Shown: positions 50,401-58,996, counted from the stretch's first letter. The stretch is 64,000 bases of DNA from an uncultured Prevotellaceae bacterium (GCA_947167455.1 CAMVIB010000007.1:1-64000); one strand, 5' to 3'. The notes: a model not told the origin generated them from the letters alone. Made by a program: numbers and translations.

Positions 50401-50500
50401 TGACCTCAACGGACGTTTCCTCGGCAGAGGAGCCGATGCTCTGAACTCATTGCCGCGCGGCATATATGTCGTGGGCGGACGTAAGGTGACACGCAGGTAG
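47438..50500 (+). CDS. DUF4861/GH88-GH105-type glycosidase (rhamnogalacturonan-like) with discoidin (F5/8C) and T9SS-like C-terminus
   Basis: Signal peptide; NSGKKDFWARGDGWIFAAFAKVLADLP, GYWTRSLLDP; NDGKLSTRWSQEGNNQWIRFDL (F5/8C-like); C-term AIYDLNGRFLGRGADALNSLPRGIYVVGGRKVTRR. Confidence 0.8.
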   Translation: MKKTILALNILLGLVNTAHADDFSFRLRNALAFGRNGETVTVAVPGGTNLAASSLTDEHGTVVPFEAVGDEAIRFRATVPAGATAGYTLRSGTPQKPATATYVAVKVPASRADIAWENDLCAYRMYSSTLLRSEPNTAQGVDVWFKKMGTPVIDEMYQLSNYHNESQWGVDAYSVNGKRLGCGGTAVVENGHLTMHDPYSTCNITEQSALHSAFTLTYNNVRAGGQNYVKTLKVETTAGAVLNRATLRMEGSDGTLRLAIGIYQHTDMSHQPQGVAYTDEAGVVGWAETKSEGSVTSAGARFYQGAYVPAEYHPTTQVIDNHLCLVVDYTVGTDLTFYFGGGWSIFPAGLWGSDDAWFDALAQFKQCEQAPLVATSATTLPSQGDVIDIIHLVNQTWQTLHPTHGDYFWNRAVYHIGNMAAYDVTADATFKDFSTAWAEKSNWWGATGKDKSRWKYTPYGEGADFVLFGDNQVCFQVYIDLFNLDPAHDQKKIERALEVMGHEISTSNNDYLWWVDGLFMVMPIMTKLYKVTGNQAYLDKMYKYWQYANSIMYDTETGLYFRDAKYVYPAHKTNSGKKDFWARGDGWIFAAFAKVLADLPATDAHRQEYVTYYQRMAVALKQCQQAEGYWTRSLLDPAQAPGRETSGTALFAYGYAWGINNGILSEMEYGATLERAWKYLSTTALQADGTVGYIQPIGENASPNTTVKATDYHDFGVGAYLLAASEVSRYAVRGGDLPKLRLSGVTLDNKSQITVRFNLQPNASEARQEYCYLIDGTPVEAEEISVQQDNSVIITLADSLDYGRYTFSVTSLHSAEGGVLAQNQERVIMRTVPLDAPHTGITITAIGSQTGNPHGNVNDGKLSTRWSQEGNNQWIRFDLKTPKLVYAVDVAFYNGDSRVFYFKVQTSDNGITWTDATGDLVSSGTTNELERYRLPEAVTCRYVRLQCSGNSTNKWNSPTEIRIRYTSPVGIDSADEVTDRPTSDDAIYDLNGRFLGRGADALNSLPRGIYVVGGRKVTRR

Positions 50501-50532
50501 GCGCACAGCGCTCGACTTAATCTGAATTAGTA

Positions 50533-51156
50533 ATGCTCTCACATTTTTCGCATACACACCAAGCCCCAAGGGCGCAGGGACGTAGCACGCTACGCCCCTG
50601 CGCCCTGCTCTTTGCTCTCCTCCTTGCCCTTTGTGCCAATGCCCAGACAGGACTGAAGAAGGTGTATGACGAGGAGATTAATCCCCTCGAACAGATAGAC
50701 CAGACTGTAGCAAGGGCAAAGTCTGAAGGTAAGTTCGTAATCTGTCAGGTAGGCGGGAACTGGTGCCCGTGGTGCCTGCGCTTTGCCGACTTCATAACGA
50801 ATGACACTGCCGTCAGCAAGGTCATCAGCGACAACTTCGAGTATATCCACGTAAACTACAACCCGCGACGCTCTGCCTCCGTCACCCCACGTGCGGAAGC
50901 TGCTGTGACGTCCGGCAATGATGGTCAGCACCAGCCAGACTCTGCCGCTGCACCTCGCCAAGACCAGGCCGCGGCTTTGATGGCGCGGCTGAATAACTGC
51001 GGACGCTTTGGCTTCCCCGTGTTCGTGGTCCTTGACGAAGAGGGTAGGGTGGTGCATATCCAAGACTCAAGCTTCCTGGAGGAAGGCAAAGGCTACAACC
51101 ATGAAAAAGTGCTGCGATTCTTCAAGAGCTGGACTCCGGGAGCCGTGAGACAGTAA
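50533..51156 (+). CDS. Secreted thioredoxin-family protein (WCPWC active site)
   Basis: FVICQVGGNWCPWCLRFADFITND; signal-like N-terminus LFALLLALCANAQ. Confidence 0.75.
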   Translation: MLSHFSHTHQAPRAQGRSTLRPCALLFALLLALCANAQTGLKKVYDEEINPLEQIDQTVARAKSEGKFVICQVGGNWCPWCLRFADFITNDTAVSKVISDNFEYIHVNYNPRRSASVTPRAEAAVTSGNDGQHQPDSAAAPRQDQAAALMARLNNCGRFGFPVFVVLDEEGRVVHIQDSSFLEEGKGYNHEKVLRFFKSWTPGAVRQ

Positions 51157-51255
51157 TACCATCGGCGTAGTTCATTACGTAAATCAATCATTCCGTGACC
51201 ACCGAATAATCCACAGACCCTGTCTGGCACCCATGAAGACCCACGTTGTAGATAC

Positions 51256-51299
51256 GCCGGCCCCCCAGCCCCCTGAAGGGGGAGTTCCTGGGTATAGCC
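51256..51299. repeat. GC-rich palindromic interspersed repeat (GGCCCCCCAGCCCCCTGAAGGGGGAGTTCCTGGGTATA)
   Basis: Same unit recurs at 61119-61245. Confidence 0.85.
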
Positions 51300-51381
51300 T
51301 TTTCCACCTCATTTTATCGTAACCATCCGACTGACAAAATGGCGAACCAAAACACGCTGACTATCAGGGTATAGCAATAGT

Positions 51382-51460
51382 AGGTCTTTTAGGCGGTAAA
51401 AGACCTGCTATTACCGTGTAAAAGACCTACTATCAGGCGGTAAAAGACCTACTATCAGGA
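51382..51460. repeat. Direct/inverted repeats of GGTAAAAGACCTACTATCAGG
   Basis: AGGTCTTTTAGGCGGTAAAAGACCT followed by further (G)TAAAAGACCTACTATCAGG copies. Confidence 0.85.
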
Positions 51461-51528
51461 CGCAATAGTTATGCTGTCATTTAGGCAGACCGTAACCGGC
51501 TCTTTCTGACAGCATTTTTAGGCTGTCG

Positions 51529-52887
51529 TCACTTGGCGTTTTTCTCTTTTTCATCATGTGCGCTCATGTTCTTGATGAACAGATCGACAAGATGTTTCGT
51601 TATGAAGGTATGACGTACGGCATGGCGCGCCTTGTCTGCCAATGAATCTCCGTCGTCGTCAGACGGGGTGACCGTCTCTGCTGCTATCACTTCCTGCTCG
51701 CGCTTGTCCATCTTAGCACGGAAGCTGTCTGAAACGTGGCTGTAGAGGAAGTTATAGCTTGGTATTGCCGCCTTCATGATGTAAGGAGTGAGGAAGGTGG
51801 TCACTACACTGGATGCCACGATGATAGGATAGATCATAGGATTCAAGACTCCGAGGCTGGCACCCAGCCCGGCGATGATGAATGAGAACTCGCCGATCTG
51901 CACGAATGAGAAGCTGGTAAGCATAGAGTCGCGCATGGTCTGTCCGCCCCACCAGCAGCCCAGAGTGGCAAAGACAATCATACCGACGATGATTATGACG
52001 CTGACATAGATGATGCTCATCCAGTATTGCGCCACTGAAGCCGGGTCTATCAGCATGCCCACAGAGATGAAGAAGATGGCTGCGAAGACGTTCTTCAGCG
52101 GCGACATCAGCTTCTCAATACGGTGCGCCTCCACCGTCTCGGCAAGTATAGAACCCATGACGAAGGCTCCGAGAGCACTGCTGAAGCCTGCTTCCTCTGC
52201 CGTCAGCACCATGCCCAGGCAGAGACCCAGGGAGAGGATGATGAGTGTCTCGTCATTCAGATGGTCTTTCACTTTGCGTATCAGCGTGGGGATAATCAGT
52301 ATTCCGCATACGAACCATGCCACAAGGGTAATGACAAGATTGACAACCTTGCTTGCCAGTTCGGCACCCTCGAACTGATGTCGTATGGCTATGCTGGAGA
52401 GCAACACCATCAGCACCACAGCCACCACATCCTCAACGATGAGGATGCTGGTAGCGCCCTTGACAAAGCGCTCCTTGCTCATGCCAGCCTCGTCAATGGC
52501 TTTCATCACGATAGTGGTGCTCGACATACAGAGCATCCCTGCCAGGAAGAGGGAGTTGACCATGTCAAATCCGGCATCTATGCCCACCAGATAGCCACAG
52601 CACATCATGCCTCCGATGATTGTCAAGGCGCCTATTGCCGCCACCTTGCCGCTGCTGATGAGGTTCTTCAGTCGGAACTCCAGGCCGATGCAGAACAACA
52701 CGAAGAGCACGCCGATGTCGCCCCATTGCTTCACGTTGTCGGCATTGACAAACTTCTCGCCGGAAAGATGCGGACCTATCAGGACACCCGCGACGATATA
52801 ACCCAGCACCACGGGCTGCTTTAAGAACTTGAACACGATGCTGACTACCGCCGCCGTGATCATCAATACGTATAAATCTTGTACCAT
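51529..52887 (-). CDS. Kef-type cation:proton antiporter
   Basis: 452 aa, multi-TM; VLGYIVAGVLIGPH, FVLFCIGLEF, ALGAFVMGSILAET. Confidence 0.88.
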   Translation of the reverse strand: MVQDLYVLMITAAVVSIVFKFLKQPVVLGYIVAGVLIGPHLSGEKFVNADNVKQWGDIGVLFVLFCIGLEFRLKNLISSGKVAAIGALTIIGGMMCCGYLVGIDAGFDMVNSLFLAGMLCMSSTTIVMKAIDEAGMSKERFVKGATSILIVEDVVAVVLMVLLSSIAIRHQFEGAELASKVVNLVITLVAWFVCGILIIPTLIRKVKDHLNDETLIILSLGLCLGMVLTAEEAGFSSALGAFVMGSILAETVEAHRIEKLMSPLKNVFAAIFFISVGMLIDPASVAQYWMSIIYVSVIIIVGMIVFATLGCWWGGQTMRDSMLTSFSFVQIGEFSFIIAGLGASLGVLNPMIYPIIVASSVVTTFLTPYIMKAAIPSYNFLYSHVSDSFRAKMDKREQEVIAAETVTPSDDDGDSLADKARHAVRHTFITKHLVDLFIKNMSAHDEKEKNAK

Positions 52888-53095
52888 ACTTTAATTATAT
52901 ATTTAGAAATTTTGCATGTATTTAAGGACAACAGACTTCAGGAGTGTGTGGGATTCGTATGGGTGCAAATTTACATCTTTTTTCCGAGACAATAATCTTT
53001 TATGGTCAGCAATTAACATTCTTTCGCATCACGACGTACCAATTATTATCATTTTGGGGGACAAACACATCACGAAACCTCACAAAAAATCTTTA

Positions 53096-53120
53096 TGATT
53101 ATCCGCCATCGTACCGCCAA
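53096..53120. repeat. Solo copy of the 36371-36627 terminal inverted repeat
   Basis: TGATTATCCGCCATCGTACCGCCAA, 22/25 identical to the 36371 TIR. Confidence 0.7.
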
Positions 53121-53245
53121 ATTTTCGTGCAGTGCTATGGGTCTGCCCAACTTCTAGCACACATATATTAATATAATAGGTAAAACATTTGGAGAATGGA
53201 ATCAAAATGATTGCCTTTGCGGCGCATTTGTAACAATAGTACACC

Positions 53246-53758
53246 ATGAAGTTATTTGATTTTAACAAGTATTTCCCCGACGAAACGGCTTGCCGCAAGG
53301 TATTTAAGGAAATGAGGGACCGCGAGGGTGTGACGTGTCAGCACTGCGGTTCTCACGATGTGGTATGGCTGGAGAGCAAGCAGCAGTATCAGTGCAAGCA
53401 TTGTCGCCACCGCACGACGCTCCGAAGCGGCACGGTGATGCACGGCTCCAAGTTACCATTCATGTATTGGTTCATCGCTATGCACCTGCTGACGGCTACG
53501 AAGAAGAGTATATCGGCAGCGGAGCTTCAGCGGCAATTAGGGCACAAGCGGTATCAGCCAATCTGGGAAATGATGCACAAGTTGCGCTCGGTGATGGGCA
53601 AGCGCGATGACAAATATACACTTAAAGGCAACATTGAACTGGACGAAGGTTTCTTTTCCACTGAAACGCCGGACGCTCAGAAACAAGAGAAGCTGAAGGC
53701 CGGAGCAGGCAGCCAGAAGAATATCTTTCGTTTGATCCAACCTTTCAACCGATTGTAG
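53246..53758 (+). pseudogene. Truncated IS1595-family (ISXO2-like) transposase
   Basis: CQHCGSHDVVWLESKQQYQCKHCRHRTTLRSGTVMHGSKLPFMYWFIAMHLLT zinc ribbon; homology-like sequence ends after GNIELDEGFFSTE...KAGAGSQKN. Confidence 0.8.
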
Positions 53759-53997
53759 CCCTCAACCCCAAGGATAGTGATACCTCCATACTGACAAGTC
53801 TTAGCCAGCCCGAAGAGGACAGTCCATAACACACCCTTTGCGGCAGCACTGATTGGGAGTAGCATTTGGGCAAAAGAAAAAATGTAGAAAGGTATGCAGC
53901 ACAGAAGCACTATGACACCTGTCCTGAATGATAGAGATTGCAGCCACATCTTGACCTTATCCCAAGTTCCCTTTATTGCTTGCCCTACCTTACTCAC
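53677..53997 (-). CDS. Hypothetical membrane protein, C-terminus truncated at the IS junction
   Basis: GTG start overlapping preceding cupin frame (GTGAGTAA); two hydrophobic segments; last ~15 codons are antisense to the transposase. Confidence 0.5.
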   Translation of the reverse strand: MSKVGQAIKGTWDKVKMWLQSLSFRTGVIVLLCCIPFYIFSFAQMLLPISAAAKGVLWTVLFGLAKTCQYGGITILGVEGYNRLKGWIKRKIFFWLPAPAFSFSCF

Positions 53998-54397
53998 AGT
54001 TTTTAAACTCTAATATACCATCAACCTCATGCTCAACGAAAGGCCCCTCTTTGCACTCCAGAAGTAAAGAAGGTTCGATGCACTCCAAGCCATGCCACAC
54101 GTTCTATGGTATATTCACACCGTAAGTTCCACTGTCCTGACTGATAACACATGACTCCAGAACCTCGCCGTCATCGTTATAGGTTGTCACCCTGACCTTA
54201 CCCTTCAGAATCACAAAGGTCTCTGCCTTGGTGGGATGATGGTGTACTGGTATCTTAGTGCCAGGTTCCAGTGCGTTGAGGAAACGATGGCACTTGTCCT
54301 GAAGGCTCTGATGAAAGATGTAGTTCATCCTCAGCCTTGGGGACTTCTTTGCTTCATCCGCTACTTGTGTAAGTAATGTATCGTCTATTATCGTCAT
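53990..54397 (-). pseudogene. WbuC-like cupin protein interrupted by in-frame TAG
   Basis: GVNIP-TAG(54106-54104)-NVWHGLECIEPSLLLECKEGPFVEHEVDGILEFKNCE-TAA; cupin motif FLNALEPGTKIPVHHHPTKAETFVILKG upstream. Confidence 0.75.
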
Positions 54398-54792
54398 GCC
54401 TTTTCTCCTATTTCAAGTTGTTCTTCCAAAAACTCTGCTGCATCGGAAACACACAGAGGACACTCGCGCAACACTACCTTTGTACCGACACCTTTAAGTA
54501 GCTTGCATTGTGTGGCTCCGTTTCTTTCCTGGAACTTGGTCATTATCTGCCGCATCTGTTTCATGGACTTTACCTTATCCTTATTAACCAATCCCAAAAC
54601 GAGACCTACTCCAACGAGTGCGCCACAGGTTCCTTCCATGTTGCCCATACCACCACCAAAAGCCCCGGCAATGCTCATGGCTTCATCTTCACTTATCCCT
54701 GCAATATCGGCATAAGTATGGAGGATGGCTTGGGCGCAGTTGTGACTATTGCACCGTTTCTTTTCTGCTGCTATGTGTTTTCTTGTTTCCAT
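54394..54792 (-). CDS. C_GCAxxG_C_C family protein
   Basis: CNSHNCAQAILHTYADIAG...AGAFGGGMGNMEGTCGALVGVGLVLG. Confidence 0.8.
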   Translation of the reverse strand: METRKHIAAEKKRCNSHNCAQAILHTYADIAGISEDEAMSIAGAFGGGMGNMEGTCGALVGVGLVLGLVNKDKVKSMKQMRQIMTKFQERNGATQCKLLKGVGTKVVLRECPLCVSDAAEFLEEQLEIGEKA

Positions 54793-54797
54793 GCAAT

Positions 54798-56624
54798 TTA
54801 ATATGTTGTGTTGATATACCTCTCTTCAAGATAATCCATCCACGATACACTCCTATCGCTCTTGTAATGTTTTTTTAATACATCGAAAAATGCTTCATAG
54901 GTGATAGCGTGAAATGTCTCTCTGCCCTTATCCGTCAGTAGTTCTTCGTATGCTTCAATAGAGCCTGTATGACCATCATAAGAATGAAAGTGAGTGTTTT
55001 CTGAAGGATATAGCGTAAGGGAATCAAAATAGTCGGTCATTCCTTTCTGTATCATTGCCAGTCCAAGAATGTGATTTCTCCAAAGCTGAATGAAATCAGG
55101 ATTGTTGAACTGTAAAGGGTCGTTGTTGACGAAACATCTACTGGCGCGAGTTGTTACCGAATAGGCAGATGTAGGTTCCTGCATCATTGCAAACTCTTTA
55201 TTGCCCACACTATACCCCTCTTCCGTGTATTTTACTTCGATGCCAATAACTCCAGTTCTTGTTTCAGACGTTTCATACTCCACATAAACGTCAAAAGCAG
55301 TCCTGTCTTGAATCGTATTGGGGGCATATTCTATTTTCCAGTTGCGAATGGTCTTAATGTCTCTATGAGGGAGTATTTCAGAGAAGCTATTAGCAGCAGC
55401 AACAAGGTCGGTCATCATTGGAACAAATATATTCCAAGGAATATGCTCACTTCGCAACATATTTGCCATCAATCCAAGATCTGTAGGAATCTTACCTCTA
55501 TCTGCACACAAAGCTTTTCCAATCTCTTCACGGTATTCAGGAACGAAGTTCATTAATCGTGCGGCATCAGCAAGTGTAAGGGTCGCAATGTCAGTCTCTG
55601 TTATGCGTCGATGTTCAAACTCTTCTGTTGTTTCATTTGTGCCTTGACGTGTAGAGTGGTTGCGCCCCATCTCCAATTTCAGGATATTCTCTCTGAACCA
55701 CGCCTGATGATGGCGACAAGCCTTCCTGTAATCGCTATCTCCTCCATAATGCGCTCTTGCTGGCTGTATTTCCATGGAGGATGTTAGATACTCAATCTTT
55801 ATATTGTGGCACGCCTCTCCCAGATTATTTATAATCCTGTCAAAACTCAGTTTGTCGTATTCGGAAGAGTTTGCAAGAATGAACATGATTTTTGGGCGTT
55901 CTGAAAAATTGTATCTGATAGGCGTACCTTCAAACAATTGTAACTGCGTTTTCTGTTTGATGATGCTCATAACATCTTGGAGAAGGGCTTGTCTGACATA
56001 TACGTTGTTTATAATTCGTTGTGACATTCTCACATGTTCTTCAATGCCTGACTTACCATCAACAGCTCCAAGTCCGCATTTCACCTCTGCAAGATAAATG
56101 TCATGTTTTCCAACTTTATCAGGTTCGTTGCTGACAATGAGCAAATCTACTTTCGTTTTCTCCACTCGACATTCTACAGGAATCTTGGCCTGTTCCGGTG
56201 CCCATTCCATATCAATAGCAAGATACTTCCCCGAAAAGGAGTTGTGTTCAGACTCGTACTGTTGCTGAACGATAAACTCCTCATGCGACTTGTATTTCTT
56301 GCAAAGAGCCTTGGCATCTTCAAAATATCGTCTGACCTTGTCTGCGTCCTGCAAATCAGCAGGTTCTCTGAGTTGCACACTTAATGTCAATCCGTCTTTC
56401 CTGTTTGTGTAATAGCGAGGGTTGAGCATAGTGATATTGTCAGAAGTGTTCTTCCTGTGGGATATTTTTAGAATCAGGTTCTTCTGACAATATATCATTA
56501 CTTCATCCTTCACTCTGATTTCAAAGGCCAACTCTTTGTCGGTCTTAACATAATGGAGGAAGTCATAATATACGCCACCCTCCAGGTACTTTGCCAAATG
56601 GTCAGATGATAGAATTCTTGCCAT
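54798..56624 (-). CDS. Large hypothetical protein with two PD-(D/E)XK-like nuclease motifs (PGN_0703-like)
   Basis: VDLLIVSNEPDKVGKHDIYLAEVKCG and FDVYVEYETSETRTGVIGIEVKYTEEGY; 608 aa; starts 8 nt after the PLD pseudogene. Confidence 0.55.
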   Translation of the reverse strand: MARILSSDHLAKYLEGGVYYDFLHYVKTDKELAFEIRVKDEVMIYCQKNLILKISHRKNTSDNITMLNPRYYTNRKDGLTLSVQLREPADLQDADKVRRYFEDAKALCKKYKSHEEFIVQQQYESEHNSFSGKYLAIDMEWAPEQAKIPVECRVEKTKVDLLIVSNEPDKVGKHDIYLAEVKCGLGAVDGKSGIEEHVRMSQRIINNVYVRQALLQDVMSIIKQKTQLQLFEGTPIRYNFSERPKIMFILANSSEYDKLSFDRIINNLGEACHNIKIEYLTSSMEIQPARAHYGGDSDYRKACRHHQAWFRENILKLEMGRNHSTRQGTNETTEEFEHRRITETDIATLTLADAARLMNFVPEYREEIGKALCADRGKIPTDLGLMANMLRSEHIPWNIFVPMMTDLVAAANSFSEILPHRDIKTIRNWKIEYAPNTIQDRTAFDVYVEYETSETRTGVIGIEVKYTEEGYSVGNKEFAMMQEPTSAYSVTTRASRCFVNNDPLQFNNPDFIQLWRNHILGLAMIQKGMTDYFDSLTLYPSENTHFHSYDGHTGSIEAYEELLTDKGRETFHAITYEAFFDVLKKHYKSDRSVSWMDYLEERYINTTY

Positions 56625-56631
56625 ACTTACA

Positions 56632-57138
56632 CTATTTTATCGGGTCTGAACAATATTCTCTTCTGCCATATTCCTTACAGAATTTGCCTATCCATACATT
56701 ATCAAACTGCTCAATGGCAGCTTCAACCATTTCTGGGTCATCGGTCAAGATTCCTGCCTCGAAGTTCCTTTTTCGTGGCGATTTCATACCCATCCCTGCT
56801 CCAGTCAAGTTAGCCGAACCGACGTAGGCAATGGTGGAGTCGATGATGATGAGCATGAAATGGACTCAGGGACATAGCACACGCTCCATACCGTCATAGA
56901 GGATTGGATGCTTCTCGTGATCCTCTCTCCATGCAGTTCCTTGTTCCTTTGCATGAATCAGCCTGACCTCCACACCCTTTTTGAGCAAAGAAGCAATCAG
57001 GGCTAAGAATGGCTTATTATCGACATACAGGTCTTTGATGTCTGCCGTTCCAATCCACACCGTCTGTTTGGCTTTGCTTACCAGAGACAGGACTTCCTTG
57101 TAGTGGCTCTCGTCTGCTATGTACTTGATGAAGCTCAT
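56632..57138 (-). pseudogene. Phospholipase-D-like protein interrupted by in-frame TGA
   Basis: ...GMERVLCP-TGA(56868-56866)-VHFMLIIIDSTIAYVGSANLTGAGMGMKSPRKRNFEAGIL; PLD HKD-like motif has M in place of K. Confidence 0.75.
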
Positions 57139-57473
57139 ATCGCTGTTAATGCTTTTCTCCCAGAATCAGTCATCTGCCCCTTCGCTTCGAGATGCCTGCA
57201 CCGTTCTTTGTTGAGTTCCGTCCAATGGCTACCTTTCCTTCTTGGTGAAAGTCTTTGTGCCAATCGACCATCAGGCAGTTTCTTCAACGTAGAATCAATC
57301 CATCCGAAACATAAGGCCTCCTCTACTATTTCAATGTAGGGCAGTGTATCTGCCTTGGGAGTCTTTGACCTGTTGCAAGCCACCCAACAGAATTTCTCTG
57401 AAAGATGGTTTTGCTCAAACCATTCCCTCAGCTGCTTTCGTTCCGTGAATGTCAACAGGTTTGTTACTTCCAT
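57135..57473 (-). CDS. YdeI/OmpD-associated-like protein, apparently lacking its C-terminal half
   Basis: LPYIEIVEEALCFGWIDSTLKKLPDGRLAQRLSPRRKGSHWTELNKER; ORF ends after 112 aa. Confidence 0.65.
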   Translation of the reverse strand: MEVTNLLTFTERKQLREWFEQNHLSEKFCWVACNRSKTPKADTLPYIEIVEEALCFGWIDSTLKKLPDGRLAQRLSPRRKGSHWTELNKERCRHLEAKGQMTDSGRKALTAI

Positions 57474-57482
57474 GTGGTGCGC

Positions 57483-58046
57483 TTACTTTAGCCGCTTACC
57501 ATCGGAGAAAGCATTACCAACTGTCTTTCCCAACTGAATGTAAGTATTGTGTACCGGGTCGAATGTGATAAGCTCCATCTTCTCTACATCGGGCTTGCCA
57601 TCTTCTGCCAGGTACTTTTCGTCGCAGAGGATATTCACGATTTCTGCGACGAGATAATAGCCTGTCTCGCTCTCGTCTATCTTCTGTTTAACACGGCATT
57701 CAAGTGTCATCGGGAATTCCTTGAAAACAGGAGCATTGACATTGGGAGCATTCTCTACAGTCCAACCTGCTTTCGTCATCTTGTCAGGTGTGTTCCTGCC
57801 GCTAACGATGCCTACATAGTCAGAGGCTATCATGGTATCAGCAGTAGCGAAAGTAACCGTAAATTCAGGGTTTTCTGCAAGGTTGTCTGTTGTAGCATGA
57901 GAACCAAGCGAGATAATGATTTCGTGCATATCCCACTGGCCACCCCAAGCAGCGTTCATTGCATTGGGCTTACCGTTCTTATCATAAGTGCCGATAATCA
58001 GCACTGGTTGTGGAAGAATCCACGCTGTTGACTTAAAACTTTTCAT
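57483..58046 (-). CDS. Flavin reductase family protein
   Basis: PQPVLIIGTYDKNGKPNAMNAAWGGQW; VGIVSGRNTPDKMTKAGW. Confidence 0.85.
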   Translation of the reverse strand: MKSFKSTAWILPQPVLIIGTYDKNGKPNAMNAAWGGQWDMHEIIISLGSHATTDNLAENPEFTVTFATADTMIASDYVGIVSGRNTPDKMTKAGWTVENAPNVNAPVFKEFPMTLECRVKQKIDESETGYYLVAEIVNILCDEKYLAEDGKPDVEKMELITFDPVHNTYIQLGKTVGNAFSDGKRLK

Positions 58047-58333
58047 ATTGTTTTTGATATTATAATATAGACGATTAATGCAAGTTGAATAATGATGATG
58101 ACTGGTACGCCATACTTGAACTTCTTATGCTGAGTCTTGTGATGCCAAACCTTCATTCCAAGCCAAGCTCCGATACTTCCACCAAGTACAGCCAAACCTA
58201 ACAATGCCGTCTCTCTTATGCGCCACTTGGACTTCTTCGCTTTCCACTTATCGATACCGTACACGAAGAAAGTGACCACGTTGATGACGGCGAGGTAGAT
58301 GAGGGCGATATGTAGGAGTTTCAGAGGTTCCAT
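58043..58333 (-). CDS. DUF1294-like small membrane protein
   Basis: FFVYGIDKWKAKKSKWRIRETALLGLAVLGGSIGAWLGMKVWHHKTQHKKFKYGVPVI. Confidence 0.85.
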   Translation of the reverse strand: MEPLKLLHIALIYLAVINVVTFFVYGIDKWKAKKSKWRIRETALLGLAVLGGSIGAWLGMKVWHHKTQHKKFKYGVPVIIIIQLALIVYIIISKTI

Positions 58334-58352
58334 CTGTTCGATAAGTTGGAAT

Positions 58353-58976
58353 TTATTTGTATAGTCGATTTATCTCTTCTTGCAAATTGGAAAGGAACAT
58401 TCCTGCGTGAGCACCATCCATCTGTGTATGGTGGAACTGGAAAGATATAGGAAGTTCGTACCGGAACCATCTCTTTCTGTATCGTCCCCATATCATAAAC
58501 GGGTTATTGAAAATCCCGCTATTCATGCCAACGGCCCCGTCTATCTTAGTATCTATAATGGCCGATGTGCCAATAACCATACACTCATCCGACAAATCCC
58601 TGTCAGTGCGACTTTCAGCAACCTTCAGTGTGTATTCCATATACTGCTGACTGAACACTTCTATGTCTTCGTTGAAGAGGATGTCACAAGAAGAAACCTC
58701 GCCCTCTTTGTTCTTGACGATGGTGTTGACTGCAAGACAGTCGTACTGCATTAGCTTGTCGCCGACAGGCAGTAGATAGAACTCTTTGACGGAAGAAGCG
58801 GCTTTGCCGATACACCAGTCCAGCAGCATGTTGAACTTGTATCCCTTCTTCCGGCTTATTCTTACCAATCGCGTAACATCAATCGTCTTGAAGAACGTGA
58901 CCATCGGATTTGGAGCCTTCATCCATAACTCGAAGGCTTGGGCGCGACTGGTGTCTTTTGGATTTACTTCACGCAT
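58353..58976 (-). CDS. Chloramphenicol acetyltransferase-like (CatA fold) acetyltransferase
   Basis: Catalytic-type HHxxxDG motif intact: FQFHHTQMDGAHAG; SGIFNNPFMIWGRY. Confidence 0.75.
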   Translation of the reverse strand: MREVNPKDTSRAQAFELWMKAPNPMVTFFKTIDVTRLVRISRKKGYKFNMLLDWCIGKAASSVKEFYLLPVGDKLMQYDCLAVNTIVKNKEGEVSSCDILFNEDIEVFSQQYMEYTLKVAESRTDRDLSDECMVIGTSAIIDTKIDGAVGMNSGIFNNPFMIWGRYRKRWFRYELPISFQFHHTQMDGAHAGMFLSNLQEEINRLYK

Positions 58977-58996
58977 AAATTCCGATTTATCTGTGA

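Noticed and set aside
50533-50600. Possible repeat-derived N-terminus of the thioredoxin-like protein (SHTHQAPRAQGRSTLRPCAL)
   Set aside because: Looks unusual, but the hydrophobic signal-like stretch follows directly and I cannot tell whether a later start is used; not enough to call an anomaly.
54104-54106. Stop-codon recoding (TAG readthrough) as a general feature
   Set aside because: Other genes here terminate normally at TAG (for example the SLBB export gene, the sugar transferase and obgE), so a local nonsense mutation is more likely.
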